64,000 bases of DNA. Origin: Clavelina lepadiformis. Lineage: Eukaryota > Chordata > Ascidiacea > Aplousobranchia > Clavelinidae. Below the pieces are notes generated by a model. It did no database searches and was not told the origin of the DNA. It worked only from the letters and a program-made list of their open reading frames with translations. Of the stretch, positions 1 to 11,660 are shown in pieces. Positions within the stretch are counted from its first letter, which is position 1. Each line of letters begins with the position of its first letter. The stretch covers positions 2,606,501 through 2,670,500 of the forward strand of contig NC_135241.1 in assembly GCF_947623445.1 (NCBI RefSeq). The letters are read 5' to 3'. The position numbers and the translations under genes are program-made.

Positions 1-3000
1 TTGGCCCATTTCTTCTCAGAATTGCTGATTCGTCTTTCATTCTGCTGATCTATGGTAACGTAGCGATCGTCAACCTCCTCGATTATCTTGGAATTGCGAA
101 GTTCGGATCTCTCAAGATCATCCCTCATCTTGTCCGCTTGGTGGCGATGGTGATCAACTTGTGAACTAGAAATTAAATATTTACAATCATGTAACAACAA
201 ATCAAATATTGTTAAAATCAATGCCAGTGTCTGTTTGAAAACAATCACTGGGGCTACAAGAAATTTTGAAAGGTACATGCAAAGCAGGATTAATACATAC
301 TTCACTGCATATAACTTTACAGCGAGTCTATTCTCATTCACTACACATTATATATAGAATAAATAGTACAGAATCTTTTATTACAGCTTGCGGTGTCATA
401 TAAATTTTCTATTGATTTCACACTGTTACACAAACTATTTATAAAGTAATTCCACCTCTCTGTTTTTTATTAATATGAAAAATACCAAATTTTCTTAATA
501 TTACCATATTTGATGTATATATAATACCTTTGACATAAACTTGCCCTTTGTAGGGTACCACACAACTAAAATATATAGTTTTGCTTTAAATAACAACAGC
601 ATTGAACGCATAAGTCATTGGTAAAATCAATATTTTTTCAACATAATCTAAAAACTGTTCATACTTGACAAAGTGTGAATGGTGCTTGTAACTGATGAGA
701 AGAGCTTGCGTTAAAGAATCCCCAGAATTTTGAGAGGAGAGAAGAGATAAAACTTCTTTTTCAAGAGTCGTTGATAGCCCAAGACCACCAGTTACAACTC
801 CATCGCCACCGTGGATCCCAAGTGCCTGTGCATCGAGTAAACATAGGATTTATTAAACACCAATCCACCATCAATCAGTGATATTTCATATTTGCACACA
901 AAATATTTAATTTATTTGACCATATATTTCTGCTAAAAGCACATGACAGCATCAGTGAATGCTACTTCTACTAGGCTATCTAGTTTGTTATAGTATTCAT
1001 GTATATTTACATCTACCCGCTGCCAACATATTTATTGATCTATGAACTAACTTGAAATATAGCAGCTGGCTCACTGACGCCACCTTGCTTCCATAATTCC
1101 ACGACATGATCAATCTCGACTTCACCAGAGCCGTCCAAATCAAGCGAAGAGAATAAATTTATTTCATTGTCACCAAATAATGTGGCAGAGCTATGCTCAG
1201 CGAAGCAATCCTGTAATAAACATAAAAGAAAAAAATAGCATTCAATGCTTACAGTGAAGTAGGATATATTTTATACGAGAAACATGTATAAGGCACTGCT
1301 TGTGTAGAAGAAATATATGTAATTCATCATTTAATTAACTGTATGTTTAAAACTCACAAAGGTTTCATTAGAGGAGGTGAAGCCGCTCATTCCCTGCATG
1401 GATGTTGCGTCAGATCTTCCACCTGCTTCAAAATATTCCTGCTTCTCGTCATGCCGAGTTCTATGATGAAAGTAACATTCCTCTTCGTGTTCAGATTGCT
1501 TGTCCAAGTCATCAGAAGATATGACAACAGTGTCAGAGCTGATAACAGTCAATAGTGTGAGAGAGGTAGGACAAAATGTTTAGTATTGGTAACTTTAGAA
1601 ACATCAATATGATTGATGAAGCAACAAGGTCAACATAACTATAAACACAATAACTTTCATGTGAAACATATTATGGGCTAGCCTATAGGCATAATATAGA
1701 TATTATAATGATGAATAATCAACTAAAAAGATTGCTTTAAATATATTTATTTAAGTTATCTATGATTTCAGAATGAAAAAACATATGGCTAGTGGTTGTG
1801 CTTGTGGTGATGCAATATATACCTTTGATTACTATCACGGAACAATTTCATGTTGTCATTGCAGTCTGGCTTCTCATTCAACACATCGTCTGCAGTGTCA
1901 CTACAATCAGGGTTTGCTGGCTTTGATTTCCGTCCGTACGATCGACCTCCTCTCACTAATCGCGGTTTTACTATAATATTTCATAATGTACAAGTTAATA
2001 GAAATCAGTTTGATGCATAACCAGGAAATTGTAGAAACAGTTACACCTACAACTGCTTGCCTTTTTAAATGCACAGGTATATTTTTAACGTAAAAGTTTC
2101 ATTGCACCTTGCTAAATAAGTTATTTTAATAAACTTACTTTCAGTATTCTCTTCATGTACATTACTCTCTGCTGAAGAAATAGGATCGCCAACTTCTGAT
2201 AAAGCAGCAATAAAACAATCACAGAACCGATCGAAGTATATAAGATGGTCGCCATCGTGAATATATTGATTTGGAAAAGCAAGGTCAACAACTAATTCCA
2301 AGCAAGAACCTTCTAAAGACAACCTAGAAAATAGTAATTTGCTATTAACACCAGACCAGTATGGTATCACAATCTTTATCCTTAGATTGAGAAAATTCTT
2401 AGCACCACTTAAACTCAGCGATAATTCTTTATCACTTGAGCCTCGGGAAATCATGCGTACAAAGACACAAACTTTGATGTGACGGCATATGCTGAAGTAT
2501 TTTTTACTGTAAATTGTTGTGAAGATAAAAACGTTCAGCATGCGCACATTGATGAATCTCGTGCATGCAGATGCAGCAATGTCCATTATGTTAAATTTTA
2601 GTGTTTGCTGGATTTTTGGAACTACTTTTTTCATATGATTATGTAAAAAGAGGAGTCTAAAACTCTTAGCTAGATTGTGCATTGGGTGTGAAAAATGATT
2701 TCTTTTGAAAGGGGTGGGCTCTAGAAAGTGAATTGAGAACTGCTGCCCTATGTCTACATGGTATAGGCTATGTCAGGGATGAGTACCGTTATGCATAGGA
2801 ATTATTGCGTCAAGATTTCTGGGTCTAGTATAAAGTGCACAGCCACAGGATGCCTTTGTATACTAGACTTCAGCTACTCAAATTATGACCTCATCTGGTT
2901 GTGCACTTGTATGCTACACCCACATTTCTTTTGTATTACGTCACAACTCCTTGCCATGCAGGTTTTCAATGCAGAGTGCAAAAGCCTACAAGAGACTCGA

Positions 3001-3146
3001 CAACAAGCACTGATTCGGCTATTTTTGTCAGCCTACCTATTGCAAAGTTCCAGCAGCTGATCCTTGTTTAAACCTGCACATCCGTCCGTACAAAAACTTA
3101 AAAATATTTCCTTTAATTGCTGAACATGTTGGTCGTCTTTATCCAT
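1..3146 (-). CDS. NIN: Ninein / ninein-like centrosomal protein, N-terminal part (7 exons, 3' end outside window)
   Basis: Centrosomal scaffold that anchors microtubule minus ends in the ninein family. Exons on the minus strand: 3037-3146 (ATG at 3144-3146), 2139-2323, 1823-1970, 1358-1538, 1052-1210, 665-825 and 1-165. Phases agree at all six junctions and give 369 codons before the edge. Residues 1-75 hold a degenerate first EF-hand pair, including LCNRLSLEG, which matches the LCHMLSLEE region of vertebrate ninein. Near residues 104-113 is the family signature VRGGRSYGRKS (vertebrate YVRGGKRYGRRS). Residues 232-243 form a second EF-hand loop, DLDGSGEVEIDH, with His where the last ligand is usually Glu. 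From about residue 316 a charged coiled coil starts (DKMRDDLERSELRNSKIIEE), aligning with the start of the ninein rod. The 665-825 exon could also read through to a stop at 586-588, giving a short isoform with no coiled coil. I cannot separate NIN from NINL; a single pre-duplication homologue is likely. The motifs are seen directly; the centrosomal role is inferred from the family. Confidence 0.87.
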
Positions 3147-5602
3147 TGCAATTCATCATCAACAAATCAACGATCGGCAAACGTGCAAATATCCGCAACA
3201 ATGCAGCACAACCTTGACAGTGATTACTATTAGCCAGAAAAAAGTAGACACTACAAAATACTAACTGTAATATCTAAGCCCTCATTAAATCGGGGTAATA
3301 ACACCAAACCAAAGCTCAAAATGATTCGAAATTTGGTTCAAATCGCGATTCGCATGGAAGAAAATTCAATTTGTTTTGACTACTCGGGTCAAAGGTTATT
3401 TGTGGCAACCGATTTTTGCTAATGACATGGGTATCGATTAATAATAAACACTCTTCCCTTTCCAACGGCATACTGAGCAATGTTTTTATTTGGTAGAGCA
3501 AAATAACAACACACAAAAATAAATTAAAGTTGCAATTGAACAAATTTGTAAATTTGAACAAACCAATTTTTAAATGTATGAATTATATGAATTATAAAAA
3601 CAGAACAAACATACGCGTGAGTAAAAACAATTAACTAAGGTTCTTACGTCATCATTTTCGTCTTTTTCAGGTTGGAGATTCCCGATAAATAAAATAAGCA
3701 ATTCCAAACGTGGTTTTAAATACAATTGATTTTACATGGTTTATGGCTGACCTCAAGGTGGTTGTTTAACTTAAAATCTTTCCGGCATTAAAAGATATTT
3801 TACTCTGTTGGAATTACTTTTTAAATGTGAGATATAAAAGCGGTTGACCACTACCTGGTTCAGCTGGAAAAAAATTGACAATTCCTGTCAGCAAACGAAA
3901 AAATGCATTAAGTAGGACGTAAAAATTGCCAGTTGGCTATAAATAATAAAGTGCTAAAGCGTTCCAAATAGACGACCAAATACAGTGTTTCATAACACAT
4001 GTAACTTCATTAGTTTGCCATAATTTTACCGCAACATACAAACAAAGTCATACGCAAACGAGCAACCATTAATTAACTTATATGGTGGGTACTTTTTGAA
4101 TGGTATCGGTTTTACAATTCCATTGTTGTAAATCATAGCTGACAAAGTTAACAAGATCATCACCAGTTTAAGCAGCTTACATTGATAGAAAGAACGCGAC
4201 CAATTATATCATTTCGGCGTGCGCAAGCACACACTTACCAGTATGGTACGTTTAGCTACTTAAAGTTAATAACTTCATAAGTCGTCTAAACTATAATCTG
4301 TTATGATTTTTATTCATACATGAGCTATATCCGTTTTTTCTGACCCATTTGTTTAAATAGAATAAACAAACCTGGTGGCCAAGAGCAGGATTGCCTGGTT
4401 TCAAGAGGCAGTTACCCTGCCAAATGTTTTCAATAATCCGCTGTTGGCAGCTTACTTTTATTAATTTGTCGATAGGTCTACTCTCATCGGTTTTGAGATT
4501 ATAAAATAGATTTTATAAAAACAAGAGTTTTATTGAACATTTTTCCGATGAAAAGCAACAGAGGAAGACGTTTGAACATGATGTTTTGGACGCAAATGTA
4601 TATAGCGCAGATATATGTCATTGTACAGTAAGTGGCTATAATTTAGCTGTCGGTTCTTAAACACTTTGCTTGTCGACACTTCAAATATTTTAGTTGTCCG
4701 CATTATGGCATTTCAAATGTAACGGCACCTTCGTCAATAATCTCTACATCATAAATGGCTACTAAATCTATTATAAGATTTCGTATCAACATCATATAGC
4801 TAAGTGGTAAGTCTATTTGTTAATGGAGCTCTTCAAAGATTTCCTAAGCATTTTTTTTTGAGAAAAGCTAACCTATAAATGGCCTAAGGTGTTTGTATTA
4901 TAAAATTTTAATGTTCTGTAGTTGAGTTTAATAAATTGTTTTATAACTTAGCCTATTTATAGGGTCTATCTTTGGAGGGTGTTAAAAATTATGCCAGTTG
5001 TTATCAAATAGTAGAACAAAGTCGTTCTTCTTTTGGAAGACCAGAATTTGTCTGCAAACTATGTAAGTTTCTGCGATAAACAACAGAAGAACATTTTGCA
5101 AAACTTTGCTCTATTTTCGTTACTTAAAATTGAGCTCTCGACAAACACAGCCATAAATACATTGCAAAAAGCAACAAAAAGGCGATATAATTGGGCGGTG
5201 GACAAATTAAAAATGGATAAATTACAAACACAGCAAGACGACTGTGAAGCATTTGCTACATTTTATGGTGTCAAATTAAATAAAAAAAATTGAAGTTGGA
5301 CATATTTTTGCTGATGATAAGTTATTTGTAAGCTATAGCAAAATAACGAAAATTGTCACAAACAGAAGTTTCACCGCGAAATATAAAGGGCAGATACTTA
5401 AGCGGTAGACATACAAGCATGAGCACATACCTAAGGCATAGGTTGTACTGTATTATGCTTTTTTTTCTACTTAAGCCAATGTCACACGCCCTGTTTTACA
5501 GCTTCGAAAGATTGTGTTTCTCGTGAACTTTCTGTGCACAGTATGAAGGGAAGCAATTCACAGTGTTGTTCATGACGCGAATGTAAATTCAAAAGCTACG
5601 AT
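3147..5602. other. Intergenic: ninein promoter side and Mnx 3' flank
   Basis: About 2.5 kb between the ninein start codon and the Mnx stop codon, both on the minus strand. It should contain the ninein 5'UTR and promoter next to 3147 and the Mnx 3'UTR next to 5602. AT-rich with no recognised repeat. An 86-codon plus-strand frame at 5033-5293 has no recognisable motif and I do not call it a gene. Confidence 0.5.
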
Positions 5603-8534
5603 TTAGCAACTGGCTTTAGAAGCTTGACCGTTTGAAGATGGGCCTCCACGACACTTCTTGCTTCTTTTCCATTTCATTCTGCGATTTTGGAACCAAATTT
5701 TCACCTAGAAGAACATAAAAGTATTTTTGAAGGCTGCAAAAAACTACTTCTGTATATTCTTTGTTTACAATCATTGCTTGTGCAAAGCATTTTAAAAATT
5801 GTTTCCCAGTTTAGTAACGTAATGTTTTACAAAGTGCTTCCACAAAAATCGCATAGACATCATGCTTCCCAGTGAGTGATATTTATAAGAAACAAAACAG
5901 AAACGAGACGGCAAACGTAATAGACCGAGCTACAACGACGATAATAAAGCGAGATACAAACGTAACGATTGTTATGCAAACAAAAACAAAATGGCGGAAG
6001 AGTTGTTTTGGGAGTAACCTTTGCGTTAGACTCAGCCGTGAACCTGGCGGCCAAATCTTCCAATAATTGAAATATACCCAGTTTACCTGTGTCTCTGTCA
6101 ACCGCAAGGTGGTAGCAACTTCAAATCTTTTCGGCCTCGAAAGATATTTGTTTTGCTTGAATTGTCTTTCCAACTCGAGAAGCTGCTGTGATGTAAATGC
6201 GGTTCGCGGGCGTCTAGATTTGCTCAATAACCCAGGATGACCTTTAAAAAGGATCAGAAATATGCTTTAATTGAAATTACGCGACCGTTAAGATATCATT
6301 ACATGGCTTTAAGCAGTCTGGTCTGACGACCGAATAAAGCGATCCGTGACGACGTATTTATAACTTTTTGGCTCGTCTTAATGTAACCGCAACATACCGA
6401 TTTACCTTTTGCATTCGGCACAATCGTAACCGACACAGACGGAGAATGTTTTCTAAATCTTATCGCCTTTATGAGCATAACGAATGATAAATCATGGCTA
6501 TCAAAGATTTATCATCTAACACCAGCATATTTATTGACTGGATTTATTTACAAATAATTCGTCGTTTTGTAAAACATTCCGCTAACAAATTGGGACTCAT
6601 TGACTCGTGAGTCAATTTTCTACGAAAACCAACCTTGTCCATCTGGTCCGTTATAAATCAGCGCTTCATAATCACTCTAAACTATTGCCGCCGCTTAAAT
6701 CAAAATACGACGGTCGGTGGGCGTTTAATGGTCGAGATAAGAGGCCAGAATCCAGATAAGAATTTGACGTTTTGACAAATTATTGACAAATAACGAGCCT
6801 ATTTGCGTTACAGATTTACTTGTGTATGGACACAAATCACTCGGCGTGAAAACTAGTGCCGATACAGCTCTGCCAGTTCAAACAGAATCCACAGCATCGG
6901 CAAACCGGCCATATTTTCTTAAAGATAAAATTTGCTACCGTTGGGCAAATTGAGTAAATATTAGTGCTGTATTATCCACATTTCTAAAATCGAATTATTT
7001 CGCATGGCTGGTGTTAGGAAATATACCAAGACACCACACACGCTCTCTATTATGGTATTTATCTTCAAAACTATGATTACTTCAAGTGCTTCATGTTACC
7101 TATAAGTGGAATTAAAAATGGCGATACATGGATTTAAATCGAGATTCACTACAACAACAGTAGGACTGCAATAAGAGCCTAACAGTGCGGTGATTTTTTA
7201 GCAAGAATAACAAATAAAAATGTAAGTTTGTGTCTAAGAGGTTGTTTGTTTTAGATTATCTCTGCTGGAAAGTAATTTGACAGTTTGGCGATATTTACTT
7301 TTGTTTATCTTAATTTGCATAAACTGACGATAATTCCGACACCTCAATTGTTTAAAATCGAACACTTTCATTCCCCAGAAGCGCGCAACCCAGTTTGCGT
7401 GATTAACAACATATTGTCACTAAGCGGGATTTCATTGTGACGTAAGGACACGCGGTCTTTGATCTTTTTCAAAGTTACGTTCTCGCTTGTCAGTCAATTA
7501 ACAGCAAAGCAAACATTAGCCGGCGCCAACTGTTAAGTGCAACGAGAGCATTTCAATGAAAGTTTTAATTTGAAAAAGTCCAATGTCAATCCGAGCAAAA
7601 TGTCTCCCCAATTTTTGTAAAATATTTAACATGGATTATATTAAACCTTTAATTTTCAAAACAGGAAATAAAAAGATGGCAAATAGTTACCAGTAAATTC
7701 TGTCAATCTTCTCATTATGTCTTCATTATTCAACCAGGATAATGGAATCGACGAAGGGTTGAATTGCGGACGGAAAAAGCTGGCTCCGAAATGCGCCGCA
7801 AATGACGGATTTCCGAACGCTCCTTGAGTCATTTGCGGAAAGGCCAGGGTTGGGTGAGTTGACGGAACGGACAGGGGGCTCGGGAAAGGGCAAGCGATGG
7901 AGTTCAAGGCGCCGGAGATGAAACGTCGAGTATCGTGTGTCATTTGCGGAAGACTTGGGGGATAATTATAAAACTGTGGCATCTCTTTCTCTCTCGTGGG
8001 TTCCGATTCCAGCGGTGATTGGGAAACAATTGACGACGGAGAAGCTGAAGGTGGAGAAATTTCCAACGACGAATGCGGAGATAACGGAGAAAGAGCAGAG
8101 CCGTCCGCGACCGCATTTTTGCTTGAGAAAGGGGAAAAATACGGGTAAAATGACAAAGGGACTTTATCATGGTCCTGGGATGCTTTTACCGATGAAGATT
8201 GTCCTTTAATTTCCTCCACCATTAATCCGAAAGGCCGAGGAGCCGCATCAATGAGTCGGGACGTGTTAAAATCTTTTTTCTGCGAGCCGTGTCCTTGCAT
8301 CTGACCAGAGTATTTTTCATCTTCTTTTGTCAGCGGATGTTTGGCTGGGTCTTTCGAGAGCAGAGATTCGATGGAAAACTTTGCGCGTTTTTCTTTGCTA
8401 GTCGGCTTCATCTTGTCGTTATCACCTTCACTGGAGCTCGGAGACAAACTGACGGATCTGAAGGGATTCGGCGAGACCGGAGTAAACGCTGATTTTAGGG
8501 AATCAGCCGAAATGTTTCTCGATTCGCTTAACAT
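5603..8534 (-). CDS. Mnx: Mnx (HB9-class) homeobox transcription factor, complete, 3 exons
   Basis: Homeodomain transcription factor of the Mnx/HB9 class, known in other animals for motor neuron, notochord/endoderm and pancreatic programmes. Exons: 7691-8534 (ATG at 8532-8534), 6087-6241 and 5603-5704 (TAA at 5603-5605), with 1 nt and then 0 nt carried across the junctions; 366 aa. Residues 53-59 (FSIESLL) are an eh1-type Groucho-binding motif, placed like FRIDALL near the Mnx1 N terminus. The middle is Ser/Pro-rich. The homeodomain spans about 289-348 and includes [33 protein letters not shown] and [15 protein letters not shown], which is Mnx-diagnostic. The intron between LTETQ and VKIWF, inside helix 3, is the position I recall for Mnx genes. 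The C-terminal tail is only about 18 residues, shorter than in vertebrate MNX1. Introns are 382 and 1449 bp. Identification is firm; expression and function here are inferred from the family. Confidence 0.95.
6599..6616. promoter_or_regulatory. AP-1-like palindrome in the Mnx first intron
   Basis: Two inverted 8-bp arms, ATTGACTC and GAGTCAAT, flank a central GT, so two TGACTC half-sites lie head to head inside the 1449-bp Mnx intron (6242-7690). The rest of that intron is AT-rich with no repeat I recognise. Binding is conjecture. Confidence 0.2.
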
Positions 8535-11219
8535 TTTGCCAAAAATTATCGAAAAACTTGAAAAATCTGTTTGATGGTTCTGTTAATACAACAAACTTAT
8601 GTAATAACTAATCATAATTACTTTATTAACTTCAAGTAACTCGTTGCCAGGTTGTTTGGAAATTTCGATGGAGTTACTAACCAAAAATGTCTAACTTTAA
8701 AGATAAAAACCTAACTTATGTTGCAACTCTTGCAAACCAAATCAACTATAAGTCAACTTAACTTATTTCGCTTTGCAAGCAGCAAAGCAAAAGCAACGCA
8801 ACTGATTTTTGCTATCGTCAGCTTTCCTAAAATTAACTTTTGGAAGTCATATCTTCTAAAAGATATGACTACTATTCTAGTTCCTTTATTCACTTAGAAA
8901 AATTCCGTCTGATTAGAAAACGCATCGGGAAACGCTTTTGTTGCGTCTTTATGACGTCATACTGTTCTTTCTTACTTACGCGTTCTTGCCAGATGAGTAG
9001 ACCTATAACTAAGTAGCATGTTGGAGCCAGGAGAGAAATTCTAAAGCAACTGTTCGCCTTTTTCGCCTTCCGATGCCGGCGGGTGACCCAGTCAGCCGGA
9101 AAGATCGTCAGCGTGTAGAGACTGACACTTTGCACGTATTGCTAGTACGTAACAATGCATGTTTGTTGTGTAATAATCGTTAAAGAGCTTTCACTTTGAA
9201 AGTAGCTTGACATTTCCTAAATCATGTGACTGAATATTCACAAATCAGAGGTTTGTGCAAAATATTTTGGCCGTTCAACAAATATATTTTCAAATGTTAT
9301 TTACGCGCTTTCGTTATCGTGGAAGCAAAGTTTGAATTAATTCTTTTTAAATTACAAAAATTTACAGCTCATTTTAATTGAAAGTGAATGCGATAATGAA
9401 AGTTTTATAAAATTTGTAAACGATATAGATTATTATGATTGCAGTAAAATTAATAGAAATTTATGGCGATGGACATTAAAAAACCAATAATGCTTAGAAA
9501 AAGCAATATTTCATCTTTTAACAAGTTGGATCTGCAAAGTAAAAAAACTGTCAAGTTTGTATCAAATTTAAATTCTTAATTAAATTCAATTACGAGAAGT
9601 AATAGATTGGCCCGCTGTTCTGCATTTGAGCCTATGCGAAAGAATCCTAATAGACTTAGCAGCCAGAAACTAAGGCAAATTTTCAACCCAAATTCAATTT
9701 CCTGAAAGAAATCTGTCAACAACATGTGGTTGTCAAAAACTCAAAATAAAAAGGAAACAAACACTAATCCTAACGTCAAATATTTTCAAAAGATTTGGTA
9801 AGTTTACACAATAATGTTTGAAAAATTACGGTTTAATGCTATATGGGATATTTTTTGTTATTCAGAACTCTTCATTTTGAAAATATTCGGCCCGAAATTG
9901 TAATTACTCGACAAATTTGAAACAAAACTACACTATATATCACAGAACTAAGCTTTGAAAAACGTGTTAATGTCAGCGTCTGATAATTATTAGATAGTGG
10001 ATTAGAATTAGCAACTTAGTTTTTTTTTAATTCACGTGTTCTATATTTTTCAATTTCAGAGTTTGCACGAGTTGAATTCAGCAAATTTGTGAGAAAGTGA
10101 CGCCACATGAAAGAACATAACCGCTGACAAAAATCGACATTTTTTTGCTCATTTTACTGGAGATTTGGTGGTTATCAAAATACTACATCTTAATTTTTGT
10201 AGACATTTGCTGACAGTTGCAAAAATGGTCTATCGACTCACGCAGAGAACTTTTCCGTTCTGTACGTCTGACCTTCCAGGTGCCATAACCTTATTCAGTT
10301 TTCTTGCCGCGTCTGGCGTTGCTAAAGGAACAAGTGTTACCATTATGACGTTGGATACGCTATTCACCAGCGTGATTTAACAGTTGAGTTTTAGTTTCGT
10401 CACAAAAACGAGGAAGTGACCTTAGTTTCAAAATCATTTGCAAACATGCAGGTTCCGTTGTGACGTCACAATTACAAACACTAAACAATAGTTTCCGCAG
10501 CGCATTCCCTCGTGCTGACTTAAATTATATCTGGTAATAAGAATGAAAGTTTGCGAGTTGTAGAATTTGATAATAGGATTTAAAAAATGGACTGTTGTAG
10601 TTTGGAAGGTGTCTTGCCGGCTTATTTGTTTACAAAAGTTACTAAATGAAAAAATCAATTTGAAACTTGCACAATATGTATCAAGTCATCTAATCTTTAC
10701 TATGCTTCTTGTACATTCAATTCAATACTGTCTTACCCTTCAAGTTTACATAAAATAAACAAACAGCCAAAATATTAAGCGAGATCAGTAAATTGTTGAA
10801 GAGATAAAGTGTTACCAGTTCTATATCAAAAATTGATACAGTATTCATATTATCTCAAAAAACATACTTGAGTCACTTAATTGAACAAGTTTATATCAAA
10901 TTTTGGAGACCTTTTGGAGCTAAAAAACACTACTAATTATATTCCCAAAAATTAAAATTAAAATACAATAAAATGAATAATTTTTGTTCTTAATTTGGAG
11001 ACCATTTCATTTTCATATCAAAAATATTTTTACAGAGTTTCTTATGGAATTAGTTTTGAAGAGAATTTCACTTGACGTTTATTATTGCTCAGATAAAATA
11101 CTTTTATTATGACCTCATTAACAAACGATATCTTTTTTAAAACTTGTAGGATTGTTTTAAGCATTAACGTTTCTTATTTATGACAAAACAAACTACCCTT
11201 ACTACGTCATTACGCTCGA

Positions 11220-11660
11220 GTGGTCTTCCACGAATGCATATAACGCGCATGCGCAGATCAGAGACAAGCTGTTAGGTCAAGGCCGGTCCATTTAATCACA
11301 AAAGATAGATCGAGTTCGGTTTGATTAAGACAATAGCGCTAATTTAACATCGATTTTGCAATTGCTCATCGCCTAATTGCGCTCGACAAAAAACTATCAA
11401 ACATCGAGTGCTCTTTCCACTTTCGGCCTAAAAAACAAAGGCCAATTGCCGCGTGATAATTCCCAAATGACTCGTTGTTAGCTGCTAATTCAATTAGTGC
11501 GTCCTATTCCAAGTATAGGGTGAAAGAACTTGGCAAACGATATATCGAAATCGATGAAAGAAGTGAATTATGCTGATTAGCGGCTCAACTAGAAGAATTA
11601 AATCGATTCATTTGAGAAAATTAATTGACGACATTTCAATTAACATGACTTCTTTAGCGG
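11220..11660. promoter_or_regulatory. Candidate Mnx distal enhancer: dense homeodomain cores
   Basis: Within about 440 bp, 2.7-3.1 kb upstream of the Mnx start, TAAT/ATTA cores are unusually dense: GCTAATTT, CCTAATTGCG, TGATAATTCC, GCTAATTCAATTAGTG, GCTGATTAG, AAATTAATTGAC and CAATTAAC. An ACAAAG Sox/TCF-like core, two ATCGAT sites and an AGGTCA half-site are also present. The region is somewhat GC-richer than its surroundings. The clustering is visible; enhancer function is inferred. Confidence 0.25.
11244..11255. promoter_or_regulatory. NRF1-type palindrome
   Basis: CGCGCATGCGCA is a near-perfect match to the NRF1 consensus and stands out in AT-rich intergenic DNA. NRF1 sites normally mark promoters, so an unannotated transcript start nearby is possible, though I found no gene beside it. 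Confidence 0.25.

Noticed and set aside
5033..5293. 86-codon plus-strand frame 3' of Mnx
   Set aside because: Starts at a non-ATG codon in AT-rich DNA and shows no known motif.
8890..9135. 81-codon minus-strand frame upstream of Mnx
   Set aside because: A basic, partly hydrophobic stretch but no family resemblance and no flanking exons.
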